Source: a virus. From it: 48,652 nucleotides of DNA. Under the pieces are notes generated by a model. That model was not told where the DNA came from. It ran no database searches and worked only from the letters and a program-made list of their open reading frames with translations. The stretch is from the IMG/VR virus record IMGVR_UViG_3300020454_000021, positions 1-48,652 of that record, one strand, 5' to 3'. The first letter of the stretch is position 1, and the number at the start of each line of letters is the position of its first letter. The position numbers and the translations under genes are program-made. This document shows, in pieces, positions 42,734 to 48,605 of this stretch.

Positions 42734-42936
42734 AATTTAACGTAACAGAAATTGAGTTTGATTACGATGACGATTATGCCAACGGATTCAAACTCACATT
42801 CGATGAGGAAATCGAATTGCGGGATCTCGCACTCGGTGTTTGGGACGCGGATGATGAGGATGATCTCATCGAAGAAATTACAGCATCAGCAGGATGGTGC
42901 ATTAAATCTATTGACTACGAGGTACAACTTAAATGA
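42730..42936 (+). CDS. Acidic hypothetical protein (68 aa)
   Basis: Strongly acidic (FDYDDDYANGFKLTFDEEIE, DADDEDDLIEEI), strand-helix-strand outline. ATGA overlaps with neighbours on both sides. The charge would allow a DNA-mimic role, but nothing shows this. Confidence 0.55.
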   Translation: MKFNVTEIEFDYDDDYANGFKLTFDEEIELRDLALGVWDADDEDDLIEEITASAGWCIKSIDYEVQLK

Positions 42937-43157
42937 AAACTTATCAACAGGCAATGTACGACGAAATGCGTAAGAAACCACGTAAAACAAAATATGAGAT
43001 GTTTCAAGAATGGTTGAATGAATGTCCCGTGGAAATCACCAACTATAAAGATTACAGCGACGAGTTTGAAATTAACTTCTCGGTACCTCTAGAAGCAGGA
43101 GAAGAAAAACGGCTGACTAATTTTACATCATATGACACACCTGATGACATGTGGTAG
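42933..43157 (+). CDS. Hypothetical protein (74 aa)
   Basis: N-terminal basic helix (DEMRKKPRKTKYEMFQEWLN), then short strands and an acidic end. ATGA overlap with the preceding gene. Its TAG (43155-43157) adjoins the left box of promoter module copy 6. Confidence 0.55.
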   Translation: MKTYQQAMYDEMRKKPRKTKYEMFQEWLNECPVEITNYKDYSDEFEINFSVPLEAGEEKRLTNFTSYDTPDDMW

Positions 43158-43213
43158 ACACTTTAAATAGTGGCACAACCTTCGTAGCATTCAGTGCGCG
43201 GGGACTTTATACT
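43157..43213 (+). promoter_or_regulatory. Promoter module copy 6
   Basis: GACACTT (43157-43163), gap six, GTGGCACA from 43170, TATACT at 43208-43213 (38 bases), then ACATACACAAA as in other copies. No clear terminator hairpin in this copy. It places the transcription start inside the longer GTG frame of the next gene. Confidence 0.55.
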
Positions 43214-43234
43214 AGTATTACATACACAAATCTT

Positions 43235-43738
43235 ATGCAACAAGTAATTGGATCTAAAAATGATTTTATTATTGGAAAATCAGTAAAGCAAACGGATCAA
43301 ACGTTTCTTTTATCTTACGTAAAAGACTACTGCAGAGCAATTACTGAGAATTATCGCATCTACCACAAGAGGTCCTTAACAAGAAATCTAGAGTTAGAGC
43401 GCGAAGATCTTTCAAGTTATGCGAAACAACAGTTAGACGCGATGGAAGACGGGACTGCGAATCTAATGAGATTTCGTTATGAGGTAGGCAGGAAGTATTA
43501 CAAAATCATTCAAGAAGAGTTCGACACTTTTCAAAATAGGAATGAGTATCGCGACGGTAGCGTTCATGCATTCGTAGGAAAGGATCCATCGATCCTAGGT
43601 AACGTATACAAACCCGCATCATGGAAGGCACCGCATACAAAACACGTTAGATTCTCATTTTGCGAACCAAAGGATCTACAGAAATTATTAGATCCAAACT
43701 TCGTAGATTGGGCAGGAGGATATCTTTACTTAAGGTAG
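43235..43738 (+). CDS. Hypothetical protein (167 aa)
   Basis: ATG 43235 is preferred over a GTG at 43151 because a promoter module lies between. Middle is helical and charged (TRNLELEREDLSSYAKQQLD), and the C-terminal third has basic and aromatic residues (KPASWKAPHTKHVRFSFCEP, DWAGGYLYLR). No family recognised. Its TAG lies beside the left box of module copy 7. Confidence 0.55.
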   Translation: MQQVIGSKNDFIIGKSVKQTDQTFLLSYVKDYCRAITENYRIYHKRSLTRNLELEREDLSSYAKQQLDAMEDGTANLMRFRYEVGRKYYKIIQEEFDTFQNRNEYRDGSVHAFVGKDPSILGNVYKPASWKAPHTKHVRFSFCEPKDLQKLLDPNFVDWAGGYLYLR

Positions 43739-43793
43739 ACAGTTAAAAAAGTGTCCACTAGGGGGTTACATGACCCCCTTTTGCCTTTATAAT
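43738..43793 (+). promoter_or_regulatory. Promoter module copy 7
   Basis: GACAGTT (43738-43744), gap six A, GTGTCCAC from 43751, TATAAT at 43788-43793 (37 bases), then ACATACACA. Terminator-type hairpin between boxes and -10. Drives 43819 and 44049. Confidence 0.75.
43761..43782 (+). terminator. Terminator-like hairpin
   Basis: GGGGGT/ACCCCC stem (43761-43766 with 43773-43778), loop TACATG, followed by TTTT. Inside module copy 7. Confidence 0.75.
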
Positions 43794-43818
43794 AAGAACA
43801 TACACAAACAGGGTTTTT

Positions 43819-44049
43819 ATGAAAAAATCTTCCAAAAGAATTTCAGATCTTGAAAAGGACATCTCTTACTGTATTGATGTTCTAGGTCTCAACAATGAAC
43901 AGATCGGAATGGTCTTTCGTTGTGCTGAAGAATTAGGGAACTTCTCAGTTCAATATTTCATGGAAGAATTCATATTCGACATGGAACCAGAACAGTTGAT
44001 GAACTATGCTGATCCAGAATACCTTAAGATTGACTGGAGGTTAAACTAA
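43819..44049 (+). CDS. Hypothetical helical protein (76 aa)
   Basis: Compact helical protein (ISDLEKDISYCIDVLGLNNE, FMEEFIFDMEPEQLMNYA). Stop shares a base with the next ATG (TAATG). No family recognised; acidic C-terminal half. Confidence 0.55.
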   Translation: MKKSSKRISDLEKDISYCIDVLGLNNEQIGMVFRCAEELGNFSVQYFMEEFIFDMEPEQLMNYADPEYLKIDWRLN

Positions 44050-44513
44050 TGCCAAATTGGTGCAGTAACCGAGTAACAGTATCTGGTTGGGACGAAGAAA
44101 GTGTTCAAGAGATCAACGAGATCAGAGAAATTTTCTCTCAAGACAATCCATTCGCCAAGATCATTCCACCACCAGACTGGAAAACAATGCCAAATGAGAA
44201 GGGAGAATTACCATCTCTAAGGCAGGAATTCAATCAGGATGGCAAACTCATCTATGAATCCTATTACTTCCCAGATGGAAAAAATGATGACAGATGGTAT
44301 GACTGGAATGTTCATAACTGGGGAACTAAGTGGGACATTGGTAAGGATGCAGTCGAATGGGGCGAAGATGAGGAGGATTATTTCCAGATTCATTTCGACA
44401 CAGCATGGGCTCCACCCGAAGACGTTGCCTCTGAACTGAAACGACAATATAAAAAAGTTTCGATCCAGTGGTTCTATGATGAACCAGGATGTGAATCTGC
44501 AGGGTACTTATAG
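44049..44513 (+). CDS. Api92-like/DUF1281-type protein (154 aa)
   Basis: Begins MPNWCSNRVTVSGWDEE, the hallmark of the Api92-like family with a ferredoxin-like domain, followed by FAKIIPPPDW and a W-rich centre (WYDWNVHNWGTKWDIGKDAV) and ending FDTAWAPPEDVASELKRQY and WFYDEPG. These proteins occur on plasmids and phages; function unknown. Its TAG lies next to the left box of the next module. Confidence 0.75.
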   Translation: MPNWCSNRVTVSGWDEESVQEINEIREIFSQDNPFAKIIPPPDWKTMPNEKGELPSLRQEFNQDGKLIYESYYFPDGKNDDRWYDWNVHNWGTKWDIGKDAVEWGEDEEDYFQIHFDTAWAPPEDVASELKRQYKKVSIQWFYDEPGCESAGYL

Positions 44514-44568
44514 GACAGTTTAGAAAGTGTCCACTAAATCCCCATTCGTAAGAGTGGGGACTTATAAT
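44514..44568 (+). promoter_or_regulatory. Promoter module copy 8
   Basis: GACAGTT (44514-44520) right after the stop, gap TAGAAA, GTGTCCAC from 44527, TATAAT at 44563-44568 (36 bases). Hairpin TCCCCATT/AGTGGGGA (44539-44546 with 44553-44560) lies between, with no T tract. Confidence 0.75.
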
Positions 44569-44595
44569 AATAGTATACAAACAAAGGAGACCAAC

Positions 44596-44745
44596 ATGAG
44601 TTGCCTAGCAAACGAAGAACTATTAGAAGGAATCTTTGAAGATCTACTATTACAGATCGAAGAAGCAGGATTAGATCCACATTGCGAAGATGCTCAGTAT
44701 GTTGCAGGAGTTCGTGCACAGCAAATAATGGAGGAAATGGCATAA
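44596..44745 (+). CDS. Small acidic protein (49 aa)
   Basis: ATG 44596 preceded by AAAGGAG (44583-44589). Acidic helix pair (NEELLEGIFEDLLLQIEEAG, AGVRAQQIMEEMA) with three Cys/His residues in the link. Stop abuts the next ATG. No family recognised. Confidence 0.6.
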   Translation: MSCLANEELLEGIFEDLLLQIEEAGLDPHCEDAQYVAGVRAQQIMEEMA

Positions 44746-44973
44746 ATGGCATATTGCGACAATTGCGGGAACTTCGATGATGAACACACCGACGGAGAAC
44801 CAGCCATTAAGGCATTGCCAGACTATCAACCGTCCCTTTACTATTACTGGGACGGTGATTTCTGTGAAGAGGACTACGACTGGCGGGACGCATTACCAAA
44901 CGCAGATTGCTTATGCGAAATCTGTTTTGATATTTTAAACACTGAGGGTAAACTTAAATGGACAAAGCCTTAA
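44746..44973 (+). CDS. Putative zinc-binding small protein (75 aa)
   Basis: Cys4-x2-Cys7 at the N-terminus (MAYCDNCGNFDDEH) and Cys55-x-Cys57-x2-Cys60 (DCLCEICFD) could form a zinc knuckle around a Trp/Tyr-rich acidic centre (PSLYYYWDGDFCEEDYDW). Not assigned to a family. Overlaps the next gene by 16 bases. Confidence 0.55.
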   Translation: MAYCDNCGNFDDEHTDGEPAIKALPDYQPSLYYYWDGDFCEEDYDWRDALPNADCLCEICFDILNTEGKLKWTKP

Positions 44974-45200
44974 TTAATGAGCTCAAATCTTTCTTTGTTG
45001 AGAGATATGTTGATAACATGGACACTAAAGATTTAGTTGAGTATGTTTACAACGACATGGACAAATATGTTGATGGACAAACTGACGATGAATTTCTAAA
45101 TGATGCGAAGGATTACTGGGGGGATTACTTCGGGGAAGTTATTGATGAAGTCCAAGACTACATGAAATGCGACTTCAAAAAATCAAGAGTGGACAGTTAA
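44958..45200 (+). CDS. Small acidic paralogue (80 aa)
   Basis: Member of a local trio with genes at 46305 and 46547: each has a helix followed by V-x-[DN]-M-[DEN]-x-x-x-[LM]-x-x-[YW] (here RYVDNMDTKDLVEYVYNDM). The remainder is acidic with YWGDYFGEVIDEVQDYM. Function unknown. Its final DS codons and stop build the left box of module copy 9. Confidence 0.6.
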   Translation: MDKALINELKSFFVERYVDNMDTKDLVEYVYNDMDKYVDGQTDDEFLNDAKDYWGDYFGEVIDEVQDYMKCDFKKSRVDS

Positions 45201-45246
45201 ATAAGTGTCCACTTTTTATTGAAAACGACTCAAAATCGTTTATTAT
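45192..45246 (+). promoter_or_regulatory. Promoter module copy 9
   Basis: GACAGTT (45192-45198), gap six, GTGTCCAC from 45205, TATTAT at 45241-45246 (36 bases). Hairpin AAACGA/TCGTTT (45223-45228 with 45236-45241) between. Predicted RNA start near 45253, the first base of the 187-base structured leader. Confidence 0.65.
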
Positions 45247-45252
45247 ATAAGA

Positions 45253-45439
45253 GTAGAGGGCAGAGATAGTGAAGAGGGAGACGCGAAGGTCAAGGAAGCG
45301 GGAAAACCGCACTGGTCATAACATCCATTCCAAAACTTCGTTAGTGCGCACTTAGTCCCACTCTTGAAATGTCGAGATCGACCCCAGTAGTTAATTGCTC
45401 TGGTGCAAGTACCTCTACAATCCATTTTTTAAAAACATT
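45253..45439 (+). ncRNA. Candidate structured RNA leader
   Basis: The predicted RNA starts with GTAGAGG (45253-45259), exactly complementary to CCTCTAC (45412-45418). Inside, 45272-45282 pairs with 45355-45365 (about ten pairs, one bulged A on each side), a GCGG/CCGC hairpin lies at 45298-45310 and TTGC/GCAA at 45395-45408. A T6 run follows at 45424-45430. GC content is above its surroundings. May regulate the gene at 45440 or be a free RNA; no known class matched. Confidence 0.45.
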
Positions 45440-45877
45440 ATGTCAACACGTTCACGAATTGGTTATGTATTACAAGATGATTCCATTCTTTCTGTTTATC
45501 ATCACTGGGATGGATATCCTGAATGGTTGGGTGTAACTCTTGAAGAGCACTACAACACAGATGAGAAAGTTCGCGAACTTATCGACGGTGGCAGTATGTC
45601 TTCGTGCTATTCTACAACCAAGTATAACAAGGAAACCGAAGAGTTCGAGGATTGCGAAGGTCACGTTGAATATTATGGCGGGGAAGATGATGGACCAGTC
45701 CTATCAAAAAATCTTGATGAACTGGCACAAATTGACTGCGGTTCAGAATTCCTTTACATCTTCTTAAAAGGTAAATGGCATGCGTATGAAACAGACATCA
45801 CACATGACGACGATTGGAAGATTACAGGAGTCTACACGAAACCCGTAGAAATCCCAAAGACAACTAGGACAGTTTAA
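45440..45877 (+). CDS. Conserved phage protein with HWDGYPE motif (145 aa)
   Basis: ATG 45440, giving MSTRSRIGYVLQDDSILSVY; a longer frame into the leader RNA is rejected. SVYHHWDGYPEWLGVTLEEH and a later YGGEDDGPVLSKNLDEL are typical of a protein found in many phages, including cyanophages, of unknown function. The end has EFLYIFLKGKWHAYETD. Its last codons and TAA form the left box of module copy 10. Long leader suggests regulated expression. Confidence 0.7.
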   Translation: MSTRSRIGYVLQDDSILSVYHHWDGYPEWLGVTLEEHYNTDEKVRELIDGGSMSSCYSTTKYNKETEEFEDCEGHVEYYGGEDDGPVLSKNLDELAQIDCGSEFLYIFLKGKWHAYETDITHDDDWKITGVYTKPVEIPKTTRTV

Positions 45878-45922
45878 CAACTGTCCACTTTTTTCCCATT
45901 CGTATTTAATGGGTACTATAAT
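45868..45922 (+). promoter_or_regulatory. Promoter module copy 10 (perfect inverted repeat)
   Basis: GACAGTT (45868-45874), gap TAACAA, CTGTCCAC from 45881, TATAAT at 45917-45922 (36 bases). GGACAGTTTAACAACTGTCC (45867-45886) is perfectly palindromic with a TAAC centre. Hairpin CCCATT/AATGGG (45895-45900 with 45908-45913) between. Nearly identical to copy 12. Confidence 0.8.
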
Positions 45923-45946
45923 TAAGACATACACAAGGGGTTCTAC

Positions 45947-46090
45947 ATGGACAACAAAAACAAAGATGTTCAAGGTTTACTTGATCTCATCAAATTTGCA
46001 GAAGACTTCATCAAAGAAGAAGATGCAAAAGCAGATGCGTTAATCAAACAGATTAATGGAGAAGATGCGTTTTTATGGAGGAACTTCTAA
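45947..46090 (+). CDS. Small acidic helical protein (47 aa)
   Basis: ATG 45947 behind AAGGGG. One long helix (KDVQGLLDLIKFAEDFIKEE, DAKADALIKQINGED). Its TAA shares a base with the next ATG. No family recognised. Confidence 0.55.
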   Translation: MDNKNKDVQGLLDLIKFAEDFIKEEDAKADALIKQINGEDAFLWRNF

Positions 46091-46308
46091 TGAAACCTTA
46101 TGAACATGAGTTTTATGTAACTCGTAAATGTACCAAGATGGAGTACTTTACAGTTAAGGCAAGTAGTCTTGAAGAAGCCAAAGAGGAAGCAGAAAATGGT
46201 TGGGATTACTATGATTTTGATTGGGAAGAATTCGATTACGAAACCGTAAAGATCGAAGAGGAACAAATTCCACAGCAACAATTAGTTCTAGAGGGGTTGG
46301 CGGTATGA
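46090..46308 (+). CDS. Acidic hypothetical protein (72 aa)
   Basis: ATG 46090 preferred over an upstream ATG at 46075, because GGAGG at 46077-46081 serves as ribosome binding site. A strand start (HEFYVTRKCTKMEYFTVKAS), then SLEEAKEEAENGWDYYDFDW and an acidic end: the pattern of a one-domain 'strand-helix' protein seen in many phages. Overlaps the next gene by four bases. Confidence 0.55.
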   Translation: MKPYEHEFYVTRKCTKMEYFTVKASSLEEAKEEAENGWDYYDFDWEEFDYETVKIEEEQIPQQQLVLEGLAV

Positions 46309-46550
46309 AGTTAGAACTGGTACAGTCCAAATATGATGAGTTGGTTCGTAGTTGGGTTAACGACTTCGTAGAAGATATGGAAGTTAATCAACTCAGAGAA
46401 TATGTAAGAGACAACCTACACCACAACCTTGAAAATATCAAAATTGTTGATGGGCAAGAGGGTGCATTCGGGGAAATGATAGATTTCGGAGGAGAAGATT
46501 TCTTCGATGATAAATTAAAACCATTCAATTTAAAACTTTTAGAACTATGA
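46305..46550 (+). CDS. Small acidic paralogue (81 aa)
   Basis: ATG 46305 in the ATGA overlap with the previous stop. Second member of the trio: SWVNDFVEDMEVNQLREYVR corresponds to the 44958 and 46547 proteins. Contains an acidic C-terminal region (EDFFDDKLKPFNLKLLEL). Function unknown. Confidence 0.6.
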   Translation: MKLELVQSKYDELVRSWVNDFVEDMEVNQLREYVRDNLHHNLENIKIVDGQEGAFGEMIDFGGEDFFDDKLKPFNLKLLEL

Positions 46551-46822
46551 TCACATCATTATTTTCAGCAGAGCAAATCCAAGACTTAAGGGAAGAATTC
46601 GTTGAATTTTATATCAACGATATGAACACCGAACAAATGGCAGATTGGATTCGTACAACTTATCTTGCCGAATTGAACAGATGCACGGAGGATGAAATCA
46701 GAAATGAGATTGATGATTATGATGAAAACTTGTATGAATTTCTTGCACCTATGGTATTAGATCAAGAAGGTGCATATGAAGAACTACAAGAATTCATCCA
46801 CGATAGGAGGGAGCAATTCTAA
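46547..46822 (+). CDS. Small acidic paralogue (91 aa)
   Basis: Third member of the trio: FVEFYINDMNTEQMADWIRT corresponds to the helices of the 44958 and 46305 proteins. Acidic middle (EDEIRNEIDDYDENLYEFLA). ATGA overlaps with the preceding gene, TAATG with the next. Function unknown. Confidence 0.6.
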   Translation: MITSLFSAEQIQDLREEFVEFYINDMNTEQMADWIRTTYLAELNRCTEDEIRNEIDDYDENLYEFLAPMVLDQEGAYEELQEFIHDRREQF

Positions 46823-47010
46823 TGACAAACTTAGAATCAGATGCTAGGGATGTTATGGAACAAATCCAAATGGCAGAGTCAAGGCATATGCAAATGGGTG
46901 CATTATGTTCCTACCTACTTCAATATCCTGACATGACAATTAGAGACTTTTTTGGTATGGCAGCGGCAGATATAGAAGAGGAAGCAGAAGAGTTGGGGTA
47001 TTACGAATAA
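46822..47010 (+). CDS. Small hypothetical protein (62 aa)
   Basis: Helical and acidic (MEQIQMAESRHMQMGALCSY, AAADIEEEAEELGYY). TAATG junctions on both sides. No family recognised. Confidence 0.55.
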   Translation: MTNLESDARDVMEQIQMAESRHMQMGALCSYLLQYPDMTIRDFFGMAAADIEEEAEELGYYE

Positions 47011-47192
47011 TGGAAAACTACTTAAACCTTTTTGAGCATATCCCCGAAGACGAGCATAATCACATTTCTAACAAGATTTGGGAAGCACTTGATCGAGCAG
47101 GGATTAAATTAAGCCAAGATGCGGAGTTAGCCGTTCGTATTTACGATGATAACTATGAAGGCGAATATGATGGCTCGGATTATGACAGTTAA
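47010..47192 (+). CDS. Small acidic protein (60 aa)
   Basis: Acidic, helical N-terminus then a disordered acidic tail (RIYDDNYEGEYDGSDYDS). Its final codons GAC AGT TAA are the left box of promoter module copy 11. No family recognised. Confidence 0.55.
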   Translation: MENYLNLFEHIPEDEHNHISNKIWEALDRAGIKLSQDAELAVRIYDDNYEGEYDGSDYDS

Positions 47193-47240
47193 TTAAGTGT
47201 CACACACCCTCTACACAGAGGGTTTTTTATTCGTTATAAT
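47184..47240 (+). promoter_or_regulatory. Promoter module copy 11
   Basis: GACAGTT (47184-47190), gap six, GTGTCACA from 47197, TATAAT at 47235-47240 (38 bases). Terminator hairpin between. Predicted start is about 47247, at the ATG of the next gene, so the mRNA may be leaderless. Confidence 0.7.
47206..47228 (+). terminator. Rho-independent terminator
   Basis: ACCCTC/GAGGGT stem (47206-47211 with 47218-47223), loop TACACA, then TTTTTT. Inside module copy 11. Confidence 0.8.
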
Positions 47241-47246
47241 AAAGGT

Positions 47247-48173
47247 ATGAAAAACACACACCTAGAACATCCAGAAGACACAATCCTAACAGGGGATTTA
47301 TCCGTGCTAGATTGGTTTACTGGTGGTGGGAACATCTCATTAAAATATGATGGTGCACCCGCAGTTGTATGGGGTAATCATCCCAAGACTCACAGATTTT
47401 TCGTGGGTACTAAAAGCGTCTTTAACAAGATCAAAATCAAGATCAATTACTCACACAAGGATATTGACGCAAATCACACAGGAGAAGTTGCAAAGATTCT
47501 TCATGCGTGTTTCGACCACATACCACACCATCTAGGTTATATGGTTTTTCAGGGGGACTTTATTGGTTTTGGTGGTTCTGATGAATACAAACCTAATACC
47601 TTAACATATAAATTCCCTGACGTGGTAGATCAAAAGATCATTATTGCACCTCACACGCAGTACATCACCACACAGTGCACAGACAATCTTGCAAATGCTG
47701 AAGCACACCCTATGAAATCTTTTCCATATTATTACAACTGGGAAAAGATGGACGACTGTTTATTCATCAGAGCAGAAGTCAAGGAGAGAGAAAACGATCC
47801 AATATCTAACTTAAAACCGTCTATTGATTTCATTAGACATATGGCGAAGGGGATCCAGTTCGTAGATAATAAAACCGCTAAAGAGTTAAAGAAACAAATA
47901 AATAAAGACTATAGGGAAGGGAAAGAAGTGGATCCCGTTAACTACGGGATTCATGGAAGGTTGATAAACTACTGGAAGTTAGTTCAAGAAACTAAAGCGG
48001 ACGTTATGAGCAGATTAACTCACAGCGATCCAGTTCAAGCATACTTAGGTTATGACAAGCACATAGGCGAAGGATTCGTAATGACGAATAAATTCGGTAT
48101 GCACAAATTAGTTTATAGACATATTTTCTCATACGCAAATTTTAATAGTGGTCGCTTTGTGCCAGTTGGTTAA
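47247..48173 (+). CDS. Putative covalent nucleotidyltransferase / ligase-like protein (308 aa)
   Basis: ISLKYDGAPAVVWG places Lys33 in K-x-D-G (motif I of DNA/RNA ligases and capping enzymes); YMVFQGDFIGFG near 97-108 resembles motif III/IIIa; FIRAEVKE and EGFVM (Glu275-Gly276) fit motif IV; MHKLVYR near 285 fits motif V (K-L). It would form a Lys-AMP or Lys-GMP intermediate. No OB-fold domain is evident at this size. Related cyanophage proteins are annotated DUF6267; substrate unknown. Driven by module copy 11; its stop lies within copy 12. Confidence 0.65.
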   Translation: MKNTHLEHPEDTILTGDLSVLDWFTGGGNISLKYDGAPAVVWGNHPKTHRFFVGTKSVFNKIKIKINYSHKDIDANHTGEVAKILHACFDHIPHHLGYMVFQGDFIGFGGSDEYKPNTLTYKFPDVVDQKIIIAPHTQYITTQCTDNLANAEAHPMKSFPYYYNWEKMDDCLFIRAEVKERENDPISNLKPSIDFIRHMAKGIQFVDNKTAKELKKQINKDYREGKEVDPVNYGIHGRLINYWKLVQETKADVMSRLTHSDPVQAYLGYDKHIGEGFVMTNKFGMHKLVYRHIFSYANFNSGRFVPVG

Positions 48174-48216
48174 AGTGTCCACTACTTTCCCATTCGTTGT
48201 TAATGGGTACTATAAT
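48161..48216 (+). promoter_or_regulatory. Promoter module copy 12
   Basis: GCCAGTT (48161-48167), gap seven, GTGTCCAC from 48175, TATAAT at 48211-48216 (36 bases), then ACATACACA. Hairpin CCCATT/AATGGG (48189-48194 with 48202-48207) between. About 40 bases nearly match copy 10. Confidence 0.75.
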
Positions 48217-48238
48217 TAAGACATACACACGGAGGCAA

Positions 48239-48523
48239 ATGCCAAAACCTGAAATTCATTACTCGCACTCTTTCGGAATGGGATTCTGGATTGCTGAAGA
48301 TGGACTTCTTATGAGTTGTCCCGCAATGGAAGATGCAGAAGGACGTACAACTATGGACGTTGAAAATGCGATTGCTGTTTCTGAATGGGACGATCCATCA
48401 GTTTACACACCCGACCATCTCTTAGCACTGGCAGACATTGCCCAGATATGCACCCTTAAAAGGGACTATGTAAATATCGGTTATTATGCCGAAAGATTCG
48501 GGAGGTCTTATGCAACCGCTTGA
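48239..48523 (+). CDS. Hypothetical protein (94 aa)
   Basis: ATG 48239 with GGAGG at 48231-48235 (an upstream ATG frame is rejected because it runs through the promoter). Strands with Trp (FGMGFWIAEDGLLMSCPAME) and an acidic helix with YTPDHLLALADIAQICTL. Overlaps the next short gene by 14 bases. No family recognised. Confidence 0.6.
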   Translation: MPKPEIHYSHSFGMGFWIAEDGLLMSCPAMEDAEGRTTMDVENAIAVSEWDDPSVYTPDHLLALADIAQICTLKRDYVNIGYYAERFGRSYATA

Positions 48524-48605
48524 TCCAGAAGTTTACGCAGAACTTCTTAAAAATTACAAACAACAACAACTTCCCAAGGAGGAACCCAAAAATGACAGGA
48601 ATTGA
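48510..48605 (+). CDS. Very small protein (31 aa)
   Basis: ATG 48510 preceded by GGAGG (48501-48505). Pro/Gln/Lys-rich (YKQQQLPKEEP). It holds the AAGGAGG ribosome binding site of the next gene within its own sequence. May be no more than a translation leader. Confidence 0.4.
   Translation: MQPLDPEVYAELLKNYKQQQLPKEEPKNDRN

Noticed and set aside
43151-43234. N-terminal extension of the 167-aa protein from GTG 43151
   Set aside because: The stretch contains promoter module copy 6 and ends near the predicted RNA start.
45290-45330. tRNA-Met-like anticodon arm (CTGGTCATAAC)
   Set aside because: No matching 3' stem, D-arm or T-arm; does not form a cloverleaf.
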